Assembly (NCBI GenBank): GCA_964475835.1
Contig: CAYYYL010000025.1
Span: 1-39,848 of the forward strand
Reading direction: 5' to 3'
DNA length: 39,848 nucleotides
DNA from: JABDCI01 sp964475835
GTDB lineage: Bacteria; Verrucomicrobiota; Verrucomicrobiia; JABWAM01
Shown here: positions 7,175 to 14,670 of the stretch, one piece after another
Layout: every line of letters begins with the position of its first letter
How positions within the stretch are numbered: position 1 is the first letter of the stretch
Notes under the pieces: model-generated
The model's input: only the letters and a program-made list of their open reading frames with translations
What the model was told of the DNA's origin: nothing
Databases searched by the model: none
Program-made: the position numbers and the translations under genes

Positions 7175-8584
7175 GTGACCACACCTCCTGCCATCAACCT
7201 CGAGTTTTTGCCCGATTGGGCACGCACCCCTGCGTCAACAGCCCCCACTTTCTCCGAATCCAAGGACTCCGGCCGTCCCCCACGAGATCGCGAGCGGCGT
7301 CCCGAGCGTTCCGATCGGTCAGGACGCCCGGCGCGAGGGAACGATCGACAGGGTCGTGGACGCGATCGCAAATCCGGCTCACCCCGCCGTGAGGCGCCCC
7401 GCCCTCCGCCAGCCCCTCTCGCCATCGACATTCATTTTCTTCCGGAATCCAAGGCTCTGGAGTCCGTCATCGATCAGGTCCGCGCCTCCGCCCGAGCATA
7501 TCCGCTTTTCAGCATTGCGCGCATGTTTCTCGAAAAACCGGAACGTCATGAAGTATCCTTCGAGTTAAAAGATACCCCCCACGCTCCAACGACTCTTTTT
7601 CAGTGCACCCATTGCCAGACCCTTGCCTTGGAGAAATCCGCGATCGTCCAGCATGTCCTGGGACAGCATCGGGACCTCTACTACAAGGAGGAACGCCAAC
7701 AGGGGGAACCCTTGAAGGGAAATTTCACCTCCGTTGCCCGGTGCTCTCTCAACGGGGCCTTGATCGCCCCGTCCAATCACCACTCCTATCAAACACGACT
7801 TGCCCAACTCTATAAGACAAGTTTCTCGAAAATGTCCTTTGAACGCTTCAGGGAAAGCATTATCCAGGTGCGCGATCCGGAAATTGTGAAAAAGTGGATG
7901 GAGGAAAGCGCCTGGAAGTCCCAATTCACCCCGCTTCAGGACTCTGAATCCAAGCCCCTCGCCTCCGAGGGCGAAATGGAACGCCACTTTTTGGAAAAGC
8001 ATGCTGCGACCGCCACCCGGCAGGAACGTTCCTGCACTGTACCAGGCGAAACGAGTCGCAACCTTCATCAACCCGCGCTCGACTCCGCACTCCGGCAAAC
8101 CTGGGAAACCGAATCCAGATTTCCGGCAAAAATCGCCCACAAACTTCGCGAACAATTTTTCAAACATGGCCTCCACGTGTTCAAGGGGCGAAAAGGAATG
8201 CAGTTCGTCACCATCGTTCGTCCCAAGGCGATGACCACAGATCCGAGTTTGATATCCCCGGGTTTGAAAGCGATTCTCGACCACCTTACTGCTCATCCAC
8301 AAAGCACTCGAAAATCTCTATTGGAAACCCTTGCTCCGGAAAAGTCCGAAACAGGCCCCGTCCCACCCGAACAGAAAAGCGCTGTGTTGCAGGACCTTCA
8401 CTGGCTTATCCGGCAGGGACACCTGGTGGAATACAACAACGGATCCTTGGAACTCCCGCGCCCTCCGAAGAAAAAAGTGGAGCTGGAAAATCCTTCTGAA
8501 GAAAAGAAAGTTGAAGCGCCCCTGTCCGAGCCCTCAAACGAGACCGCAGAATCCACTCCTGAAACTCCTACCTCTGAGTTGTGA
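7175..8584 (+). CDS. Unknown protein with C2H2-like zinc finger and winged-helix-like C-domain
   Basis: I do not recognise the family. The 469-residue product has an LEFLPDWA motif at the N-terminus. An Arg/Asp/Gly-rich disordered stretch follows (about residues 30-80), then a second, similar IDIHFLPES motif (84-92). A Cys2His2 pattern follows: Cys144-x2-Cys147-x12-His160-x4-His165. A region around 360-425 has the helix-helix-strand look of a winged helix (ILDHLTAHP... LHWLIRQGHLVEYNNGSLEL), and the tail is acidic and Glu/Pro/Thr-rich. The order of basic tail, zinc finger and winged helix suggests nucleic-acid binding in the cytoplasm. The start is GTG at 7175. It stands alone between divergent yqgE and a convergent small gene whose end it overlaps by 17 bp. 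Confidence 0.8.
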   Translation: MTTPPAINLEFLPDWARTPASTAPTFSESKDSGRPPRDRERRPERSDRSGRPARGNDRQGRGRDRKSGSPRREAPRPPPAPLAIDIHFLPESKALESVIDQVRASARAYPLFSIARMFLEKPERHEVSFELKDTPHAPTTLFQCTHCQTLALEKSAIVQHVLGQHRDLYYKEERQQGEPLKGNFTSVARCSLNGALIAPSNHHSYQTRLAQLYKTSFSKMSFERFRESIIQVRDPEIVKKWMEESAWKSQFTPLQDSESKPLASEGEMERHFLEKHAATATRQERSCTVPGETSRNLHQPALDSALRQTWETESRFPAKIAHKLREQFFKHGLHVFKGRKGMQFVTIVRPKAMTTDPSLISPGLKAILDHLTAHPQSTRKSLLETLAPEKSETGPVPPEQKSAVLQDLHWLIRQGHLVEYNNGSLELPRPPKKKVELENPSEEKKVEAPLSEPSNETAESTPETPTSEL

Positions 8585-9047
8585 TCGCCTGGACCACATC
8601 GTCCACCGTGCAGCCGAATCCCATGGTCCCAAGTCCCTTGATTGTGAATCGATTTCCAGAATGCAAGGCATCCCTGAGTTGATCACGCCACATCCCTTTC
8701 GGAAACAACACTTCCGTTGAAGCGCCCTTTTCGCAGGATACCACAGCCCCAAAAATTGCAGTGCTTCGTTGACTGAACACTCCAGCGTGAAGGGCCATTT
8801 CCAAGGGGAAGTCCTCATTGTCACATTCGACAAACTCCGGAGAGGGGATTTTCGAATGCCTCACGAAACGAAGATCCCTATCCGTAAACGGCGTCCCATC
8901 CCACCCCCTTCGTGTGATCACAAACCCCAATGCAAAGCGAAAGGAAAGGCTCATCGGTCGCAGCCCTTTCCCAGACAGAAGCCCTCTCAGACGACACAGC
9001 TCCCCGACAAAGTCGAGTTTGGAAGACCATGGACAATTTTCAAACAC
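8568..9047 (-). CDS. Unknown 159-residue protein coupled to the ROK kinase
   Basis: I do not recognise this protein. It starts with GTG 8 bp inside the end of the ROK kinase gene (overlap 9040-9047) on the same strand and fills the whole gap to the convergent zinc-finger gene. Both facts support a real, translationally coupled gene. No signal peptide or membrane segment is visible. The C-terminal part has a Gly-rich turn (TIKGLGTMGFGCTVDD) after a segment with alternating hydrophobic residues (STAIFGAVVSCEKGASTEVLFP), suggesting a beta-rich domain. Cysteines are scattered (C5, C18 and others) without a metal motif. The name and function remain open. Confidence 0.6.
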   Translation of the reverse strand: MFENCPWSSKLDFVGELCRLRGLLSGKGLRPMSLSFRFALGFVITRRGWDGTPFTDRDLRFVRHSKIPSPEFVECDNEDFPLEMALHAGVFSQRSTAIFGAVVSCEKGASTEVLFPKGMWRDQLRDALHSGNRFTIKGLGTMGFGCTVDDVVQAITTQR

Positions 9048-9984
9048 GATTCAATCCTTCCGCCGCCAGGATTAACGCGCCCACGGGGACAACGTCCTCT
9101 CCGCAACCGGCAAGTTCCACAACATAAGTGCCCTCGTAGGCATTCATCACACACTTTGAAAGCTGTACCCGTACCTCCCTCAAAAGAGAATCTCCCATCA
9201 AACTGACGCCCCCGCCCAAAATCAGAATTTCCGGGTGAAACATGTGCACCACATGCGAAAGTCCTAAAGCCAGGTGCTTCGTCCAACGTTCCCAAAGCGT
9301 ACGAACCTCCCTGTCCCCCGACTGTAACGCGGAAATCAAATACCTGGCCTCCTTACCCCCACCCTCCACCTGTCGAGCCAGGGGGGACTTGGGATGAAAA
9401 GCCACAAGATCACGAAGTTGACGATCAAGTGCCCACCCAGAACAGCAGTCCTCCAAAATCGGCCATTCCTCAGGAGCATCACCCAAGGGAATGCGGATGT
9501 GCCCGATCTCAACCTCACCCGGGAAACGTCCATGATATATCTTTCCATCATGAACTACACCACCTCCGACACCGCTTCCTATCGTCATGTAAAAAACCGG
9601 GTTTTTCCCGTTTCCCGCCCCCACTCGCGCCTCCGCCAGTGCCGCGACATTGGCATCATTGTCCACAAACACAGGCACCCCCACTCGCTGCTGAAGCCAA
9701 TCCCCGAGCTCAAAACCATTCCAGCCTGAAATATGATGCGATTTGAAAACTCTTCCGTTCCGCCAATCCACGGGCCCCCCAAATCCCACACCCGCGCCGT
9801 GAATGGGGCCCAATGGTAATAATTTGGCGAATCCTGTTTCAATCTGGGTTTGAATTCCAACAGCTCCCCGCTCAGGAATGACTTCAAACCGACAACGATC
9901 CTCAATTCGGCCCTCCGCTGTCCCACTCACTAGCTGAAGCTTCGTCCCTCCAATTTCAATCCCCAGAAATCGCTTGCCACCCAT
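9040..9984 (-). CDS. ROK-family sugar kinase / glucokinase-like protein
   Basis: This 314-residue ROK protein has the phosphate-1 loop GIEIGGTKLQL (residues 7-17), the sugar-binding and catalytic segment FVDNDANVAALAEA with the Asp of DNDAN as likely catalytic base, the Gly-rich MTIGSGVGGGVV, the GEVEIGH motif whose His contacts sugar or metal, and ILGGGVSL in the ATP site. The zinc-binding CxCGxxGCxE motif of many ROK kinases is absent and replaced by LEDCCSGWALDRQ, a form I associate with a zinc-less subgroup. It probably phosphorylates glucose or another hexose with ATP. It begins 3 bp after the stop of mtnA and overlaps orf159, so mtnA-ROK-orf159 read as one transcript. Substrate is inferred only from family. 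Confidence 0.88.
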   Translation of the reverse strand: MGGKRFLGIEIGGTKLQLVSGTAEGRIEDRCRFEVIPERGAVGIQTQIETGFAKLLPLGPIHGAGVGFGGPVDWRNGRVFKSHHISGWNGFELGDWLQQRVGVPVFVDNDANVAALAEARVGAGNGKNPVFYMTIGSGVGGGVVHDGKIYHGRFPGEVEIGHIRIPLGDAPEEWPILEDCCSGWALDRQLRDLVAFHPKSPLARQVEGGGKEARYLISALQSGDREVRTLWERWTKHLALGLSHVVHMFHPEILILGGGVSLMGDSLLREVRVQLSKCVMNAYEGTYVVELAGCGEDVVPVGALILAAEGLNRV

Positions 9985-9987
9985 GTT

Positions 9988-11037
9988 TCACTCCCTCGAA
10001 AACAATAAGGCAAGGCTTTGTTGAAACGGTGGATTAATTACACCTTTCTCTGTAATAAAAGCTGTAACGTACGAATGGGGAGTTACATCAAAAGCTGGAT
10101 TGAACACCTGAACTCCGTTTGGTGCGGTCTGTCTTCCCATGCCACAAGTCACTTCTTCACCGGGACGTTCTTCGATGGGAATCTGGTCACCATTCATTAA
10201 CCGAAGATCGATCGTCGACCGGGGAACAGCACAATAGAAGGGAATGCCGTGTTCCTTAGCAAGAATCGCCACCCCATAGGTTCCGATTTTGTTGGCAAAA
10301 TCCCCATTTGCAGCCACTCGGTCCCCCCCCACAATGACCAGATCCACCTTTTTCTGGGCCATGACGGTTGCAGCCATATTATCGCAAATGAGAGTGACCG
10401 GCACCCCTGCCCGTTGCAATTCGTAGGCGGTTAGCCGGGCCCCTTGAAGCAAGGGACGCGTCTCGTCCGCGTAGACCGCCACACGCTTTCCTGCCTGGAC
10501 GGCTGCATAGACCGGAGCAAGCGCGGTCCCATACCGTGCCGTGGCAAGCCCTCCCGCATTGCAATGCGTCAACACCCGGCAACCATCCTGAAGCAGTTCC
10601 ATGCCATGACGCCCAATACTCAAACAGACTTCATTATCCTCTTCGATCATGTGTCGGGCTTCCGCAAGAACCGCCGCCACAATATCCCGAACCGGACGCC
10701 CCTTTTCCTTTTCCACTCGTCGTTGAATACGCTCAACTGCCCAACGGAGGTTCACCGCCGTGGGACGGGAGGAGCAAAGATACGCCCCCTTTTCCCTCAC
10801 GAGAGCTTCAAACTCGGACATCGGGAGTCCTTCCCCTTCACGCACCCCAAAATACATGCCAAAAGCAGCCGCCACACCAATCGCAGGCGCCCCGCGAACT
10901 CTTAACGCACGAATCGCTTCCCACATCTCCTCAATCGTCCGAATGGAAAGATATTTCGTCTCCGTTGGAAGAAGGGTCTGATCCAGAATGACAAGCGCAT
11001 CCCCCTCCCATCGGATATGTTCCAGGAGATCGAGCAT
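9988..11037 (-). CDS. mtnA: S-methyl-5-thioribose-1-phosphate isomerase
   Basis: This 349-residue protein matches MtnA of the methionine salvage pathway, which converts the aldose 5-methylthioribose-1-phosphate to methylthioribulose-1-phosphate. Diagnostic features are VRGAPAIGVAAAFG (about residues 48-60), the catalytic Cys159 in THCNAGGLAT, ADETRPLLQGARLTA, the catalytic Asp239 in VGGDRVAANGD, NKIGTYGVAILAKEHGIPFY and NPAFDVTP close to the C-terminus. These residues separate it from eIF2B-like and ribose-1,5-bisphosphate isomerases less certainly, but the length and the NKIGTY motif fit MtnA. No other salvage gene (mtnP, mtnK, mtnB, mtnD) is in the window. The next gene is the ROK kinase. 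Confidence 0.93.
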   Translation of the reverse strand: MLDLLEHIRWEGDALVILDQTLLPTETKYLSIRTIEEMWEAIRALRVRGAPAIGVAAAFGMYFGVREGEGLPMSEFEALVREKGAYLCSSRPTAVNLRWAVERIQRRVEKEKGRPVRDIVAAVLAEARHMIEEDNEVCLSIGRHGMELLQDGCRVLTHCNAGGLATARYGTALAPVYAAVQAGKRVAVYADETRPLLQGARLTAYELQRAGVPVTLICDNMAATVMAQKKVDLVIVGGDRVAANGDFANKIGTYGVAILAKEHGIPFYCAVPRSTIDLRLMNGDQIPIEERPGEEVTCGMGRQTAPNGVQVFNPAFDVTPHSYVTAFITEKGVINPPFQQSLALLFSRE

Positions 11038-11055
11038 GGCGAAAGATTCAAAACC

Positions 11056-12021
11056 TCAATGACTCAACTTCTTGCCATTGACCTCAAAAAGAGAGGTCAC
11101 TGAATGATTCCCATGGATCCGTTTGATGGCCTCCGCCAGCAAGGGCGCCACGCTCAGGACGGTAATAGGAAACCCCTCACTATCCACCGGAGGCACGCTG
11201 TCAGTGGTGACAAGCTCCTTGATTGCAGACTTCTTCAGGCGATCAATCCCCATCTTTCCAAGAACCGCATGGGAAACGATGGCATAGACGTTTCGCGCCC
11301 CTGCTTCCTTAAGAAACGTCGAAGCCGATGAAAGCGTTCCCGCAGTCTCCGTCAAGTCATCCACAAGAATTACATCTGCATCCTTCACTTCCCCGATCAA
11401 ATTCAAAGCCTCCACCTCCGTTGCCGACTTTCGCCGCTTCGCCACAATCGCCAGCCCCGCATTGAGCATGTTCGAATAGGCGTAGGCCATCTTCAGCCCT
11501 CCAACATCAGGTGAGACCACCACCAGATCCTTCATTTTCTTTTTGAGGAAATGTTTGTGAAGAACCGGTGCGGCGTAAAGATGATCCACAGGAATATCAA
11601 AAAAACCCTGGATCTGTTGCGCATGAAGATCCATCGTCAAAATTCGGGTCGCACCCGCCGCCGTTAAGAGATTCGCCACCAGCTTTGCGGTGATTGGAAC
11701 ACGCGGCTGATCTTTGCGATCCTGACGCGCATACCCATAAAACGGCATCACCGCTGTGATCCGATCCGCACTCGCCCTTCGGGCCGCGTCGATCATGATC
11801 AAAAGCTCCATCAGATTATGATTCGCCGGAGGACAGGTGGGCTGAATGATAAACACATCCCGTCCCCGGATGTTGTCATTGATTTTAACAAATGTTTCAC
11901 TGTCCGGAAACGTCGTCACAACCGCATCAGCAAGGGGAACGTTCAAATGCTCGGCGATGCTTTTGGCAAGGGCGGGATTGGAATTGCCGGCGATCAGACA
12001 GAAGTCAGATGAGGAAGACAT
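11056..12021 (-). CDS. prs: Ribose-phosphate pyrophosphokinase (PRPP synthetase)
   Basis: This 321-residue protein transfers pyrophosphate from ATP to ribose-5-phosphate to make PRPP for purine, pyrimidine, His and Trp synthesis. Visible family features are FPDSETFVKI, RGRDVFIIQPTCPPANHNLMELLIMIDA, the ATP/Mg loop MPFYGYARQDRK, LTMDLHAQQIQGFFDIPVDHLYA, VVVSPDVGGLK and the PRPP-binding VDDLTETAGT. The last is a slight variant of the usual VDDMIDTAGT, and FPDSE replaces FPDGE. I choose the ATG at 12019-12021 (MSSSSDFCLIAGNSN), because the 30 residues upstream in the frame are not family-like. The Gfo/Idh/MocA-like gene ends 14 bp upstream on the same strand, so they may be co-transcribed. Confidence 0.94.
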   Translation of the reverse strand: MSSSSDFCLIAGNSNPALAKSIAEHLNVPLADAVVTTFPDSETFVKINDNIRGRDVFIIQPTCPPANHNLMELLIMIDAARRASADRITAVMPFYGYARQDRKDQPRVPITAKLVANLLTAAGATRILTMDLHAQQIQGFFDIPVDHLYAAPVLHKHFLKKKMKDLVVVSPDVGGLKMAYAYSNMLNAGLAIVAKRRKSATEVEALNLIGEVKDADVILVDDLTETAGTLSSASTFLKEAGARNVYAIVSHAVLGKMGIDRLKKSAIKELVTTDSVPPVDSEGFPITVLSVAPLLAEAIKRIHGNHSVTSLFEVNGKKLSH

Positions 12022-12035
12022 ATATGGGAATGAAA

Positions 12036-13250
12036 TTAATGTGAGATATAATCCTTCAGCGAGAGCGAACGCAAGCTGCGAACCGAGACGCCAACCCCTT
12101 TTCGGCCCCACGGAATATTCATTTCTGCGAATAACTTACTCTCCCCCAGGGCACGTTTCATCAATGAAGCCATATCTGGGACCTCGTATCCGAACTGGTG
12201 TCCTTCGTGATACTCCCGCAGAAATTCGGGGGGAATGGAATGAACACCACCTGACCCCATCATCCCTCCGTTGGTGGCAAGGAGGAACCCGCGAACATCC
12301 TCCAATCTTACCGCAGGCTGACGGCGCTTACCCTCCATCAATTCAACAAACATTTTGAGTGAATCAACCGCCGAATCCGTCTTACCCCTCAGCTCTCCCA
12401 AAAGACCGCAATCGTTCTCTGCGGAACCCACGCCCTCCTGATACCACGCCGCTCCCTTCGGACCAGAAATCTCGATTCGAAAAGGCATCACATCCCGGGT
12501 TGCATGGGATCCGATAAAATGAAACGAATTTCCAGACGCCAACTTCCCACGGACAGAAGCCATATCGTAAGACTCAATCGGCATTGCCCGGTAAAACTCT
12601 CCCTCCACCTCATTAGGCACCGTCGTCTCATCCATCTCCGAAGCTCCAAGATACATCACGGCATGGAGGAGCCCGGAAAATCCATTCGTCAACGGTCCGT
12701 CAAAAACAGCTTCCTTGTTTAACAGCATTTTTCCCGCCCATGGATACTCCTCATAGTAAAGGGCAAAACGAGGCTCCGATGCAGACACCCGGATCGACCA
12801 TGGTGCCCCCAGCCCCCCATCCACCACCCACTTCTTTAATTGCTGGATCTGGGGGAGGTGGATCTGGTGAAATCCGACAGCAACCTTCTGCCGACTATCC
12901 AAAGCGATCAAATCCGTAAGCTGCTGAATCAATGGCACCGGTGGGGGGCACAAATAGACAAACAGCCCCCGAGCCAGCGCGGTGGCCGTCAATCGGGCAT
13001 GGGAAGGCACCCCCCCCGCAATGATCAGGGCATGAAGATCGTGCTCCTTCTCAAATAGATGATGAGCATCGTCATACACCTTGACCCCACGGGAAGCGAG
13101 ATGACGCCCGACTTCGGGCTCCAGTGTGTTTGTTTCGTCTGCAGCACATGTCAGACGGATCTTCTTCTCAGCCTCAAGCGTCTGAAGCGCCCTCAGCACA
13201 GAATCCGCCCCTCTCCACCCTATGAAACCAAAACGAAATACATCATCCAT
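12036..13250 (-). CDS. Degenerate Gfo/Idh/MocA-family oxidoreductase-like protein
   Basis: This 404-residue protein has the Gfo/Idh/MocA arrangement: an N-terminal dinucleotide fold (FGFIGWRGADSVLRALQ), then HDLHALIIAGGVPSHARLTATALARGLFVYL, and a C-terminal alpha/beta domain. Two changes stand out. The Rossmann turn is GFIGWRG rather than GxGxxG, and the EKP catalytic-site motif that normally follows the 'AL.aGk.V' segment is replaced by CPPPVP. It may therefore bind a ligand or cofactor without classical dehydrogenase activity. I choose the ATG at 13248-13250 (MDDVFRFGF). The gene lies 14 bp upstream of prs. Substrate unknown. Confidence 0.72.
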   Translation of the reverse strand: MDDVFRFGFIGWRGADSVLRALQTLEAEKKIRLTCAADETNTLEPEVGRHLASRGVKVYDDAHHLFEKEHDLHALIIAGGVPSHARLTATALARGLFVYLCPPPVPLIQQLTDLIALDSRQKVAVGFHQIHLPQIQQLKKWVVDGGLGAPWSIRVSASEPRFALYYEEYPWAGKMLLNKEAVFDGPLTNGFSGLLHAVMYLGASEMDETTVPNEVEGEFYRAMPIESYDMASVRGKLASGNSFHFIGSHATRDVMPFRIEISGPKGAAWYQEGVGSAENDCGLLGELRGKTDSAVDSLKMFVELMEGKRRQPAVRLEDVRGFLLATNGGMMGSGGVHSIPPEFLREYHEGHQFGYEVPDMASLMKRALGESKLFAEMNIPWGRKGVGVSVRSLRSLSLKDYISH

Positions 13251-13490
13251 CAGATAAAACAAACCCAACAATTCCAGCGGGCATGCTCCAGCTTGCCATT
13301 GATACAACTTTCAGAACGCATCTCAAGCTGTTTTTCCGGGAGTGATGATGAAAAGGGGGCCCCATGGCAATAATGGGGTGACTTTCGAAATCCTTGCCCG
13401 GGAGTTTCCCGTTTTTCCTTCATGACTCAGGAGAGGCAAGAACATCGAAAGACCCGTGACACCCCCCCTCCTCCCCCCTATACTGGGTTC

Positions 13491-14063
13491 ATGCCTTCGG
13501 AAATCAGACGTCTTGTCGTCGGAATCACCGGGTCCAGTTCCACCCTCTACGGAATCCGCTTCCTTCAGGTCCTTTCGAAGATCAAGCACCTCGACACCCA
13601 CCTTGTCATGTCCGAATCAGCAGGGTTGTCCATGAACCTCGAAATCCCGGAATGGACCCGGCAACAAGTCGAGAAACTTGCCAAGCATGTTCATCAGCCG
13701 ACGAATCTTGCGGCATCCATCTCCTCGGGCTCGTTCCAGACCCAGGGCATGGTGATCATCCCCTGCAGCATGAAGACTCTTGGAAACATCGCCCACAGCA
13801 CTGGAGGAGATCTCCTCTGCCGGGCAGCGGACGTCACCCTCAAGGAAAGACGTCCCCTCATCATCGTTCCACGTGAAACCCCGCTCCATCTGGGTCATCT
13901 GCGCAATATGATTGCCGTAACGGAAATGGGCGCCGTTATGGTCCCTCCCATCCCGGCATTTTATCACCGTCCAAGGACCATCGAGGACATGATCGATCAT
14001 ACTCTTGGGAAAATCCTCGATCTTTTGAAAATCGACCATCAACTCTTCAAGCGGTGGAGTTGA
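13491..14063 (+). CDS. ubiX: Flavin prenyltransferase UbiX-like
   Basis: This 190-residue protein carries the UbiX signature: RLVVGITGSSSTLYGIRFLQVL at the FMN-binding N-terminus, HLVMSESA, AASISSGSFQTQGMVIIPCSMKTLGNIAHS, LLCRAADVTLKERRPLIIVPRETPLHLGHLRNM and GAVMVPPIPAFYHRP. UbiX prenylates FMN to make the prenylated cofactor of UbiD-type decarboxylases. A ubiD partner is not in this window. The ATG at 13491 is chosen because the family starts directly at the flavin-binding strand. The frame is open upstream but without family sequence. The 240-bp stretch before it (13251-13490) holds only a small hairpin around CCCCAT/ATGGGG (13360-13378) and no recognised gene. Confidence 0.93.
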   Translation: MPSEIRRLVVGITGSSSTLYGIRFLQVLSKIKHLDTHLVMSESAGLSMNLEIPEWTRQQVEKLAKHVHQPTNLAASISSGSFQTQGMVIIPCSMKTLGNIAHSTGGDLLCRAADVTLKERRPLIIVPRETPLHLGHLRNMIAVTEMGAVMVPPIPAFYHRPRTIEDMIDHTLGKILDLLKIDHQLFKRWS

Positions 14064-14109
14064 TTCTCCTTGTGCCCCCCCCAGACCAGTGCTAGGATTT
14101 TCATTCCAA

Positions 14110-14132
14110 AAAATCGGATTCCTTCTGATTTT
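14110..14132 (+). terminator. A/T-rich hairpin between ubiX and tRNA-Lys, possible terminator
   Basis: A 9-bp stem (14110-14118 with 14124-14132, including one G-T pair) closes a 5-nt loop and ends in four T. It sits 47 bp after the ubiX stop and 6 bp before tRNA-Lys. The stem is A/T-rich, so strength as an intrinsic terminator is doubtful. Confidence 0.35.
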
Positions 14133-14138
14133 GCCGAT

Positions 14139-14214
14139 GCGCCGTTAGCTCAATTGGCAGAGCAAGTGACTCTTAATCACTAGGTTGTAGGTTCGATTCC
14201 TACACGGCGCACCA
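14139..14214 (+). tRNA. tRNA-Lys (anticodon CTT)
   Basis: A full cloverleaf is present: acceptor stem GCGCCGT/ACGGCGC, D arm with GCTC/GAGC, anticodon stem GTGA/TCAC around the loop CTCTTAA (anticodon CTT at 14172-14174), T loop TTCGATT, discriminator A and encoded CCA at 14212-14214. It lies between ubiX and the rhodanese gene on the same strand. Confidence 0.96.
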
Positions 14215-14276
14215 TGATCTGTCCTTTACGAACAAGTTCTTGCCGGAACCCAAAAAACCATTTATCCGTGAGTTCT

Positions 14277-14663
14277 ATGAAAAAAACATACCCCCTGATT
14301 GCTTTGTGCTGCATGGCGCTAACCGTATTTGCAGCAGAATTCGCAGACATCACCATCGATGAATTAAAATCGGCTATCAAATCCCAAAAGGTGGTCCTCC
14401 TGGATGCCAACGGGTCCGAATCCTGGCAGAAAGGACACATTCCGGGAGCCATTGACTTCAGCGCCAACAAGGCAAAACTCGCGGACCTTCTTCCAAAAGA
14501 TAAGGATGGCCTTGTCGTGGCTTATTGCGGTGGCCCCAAATGCAAAGCCTACCAGGAAGCCGCCAAAGCGGCTGTGGACCTCGGCTACACGAACGTGAAG
14601 CACCTTTCCGCAGGCATCTCGGGCTGGTCCAAGGCCGGGGAACCCATGGAAAAAGGGAACTGA
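14277..14663 (+). CDS. Secreted single-domain rhodanese-like protein
   Basis: The 128-residue product begins with a signal peptide (MKKTYPLIALCCMALTVFA, cut before Glu21). A rhodanese fold follows: ITIDELKSAI, VVLLDANGSESWQKGHIPGAID, and an active-site loop with Cys84 in VAYCGGPKCKAYQEA. It ends with VKHLSAGISGWSKAGEP. The typical sulfur-accepting Cys is present, but the loop (CGGPKCK) differs from classical thiosulfate sulfurtransferases and resembles single-domain periplasmic rhodaneses. It could act in periplasmic sulfur transfer or redox handling. The ATG at 14277 is chosen because it starts the signal peptide. It lies 62 bp after tRNA-Lys and nearly touches the convergent methyltransferase gene. 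Confidence 0.88.
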   Translation: MKKTYPLIALCCMALTVFAAEFADITIDELKSAIKSQKVVLLDANGSESWQKGHIPGAIDFSANKAKLADLLPKDKDGLVVAYCGGPKCKAYQEAAKAAVDLGYTNVKHLSAGISGWSKAGEPMEKGN

Positions 14664-14670
14664 ACCTGAT

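Noticed and set aside
8568..9047. orf159 as a CRISPR RAMP (Cas7/Cmr-like) protein because of its Gly-rich C-terminus
   Set aside because: Only one loose Gly-rich stretch is similar, the protein is too short, and no CRISPR or other cas gene is near.
13323..13601. 92-residue minus-strand frame before and across the ubiX start
   Set aside because: It overlaps the conserved ubiX start region antisense and shows no motif or ribosome site.
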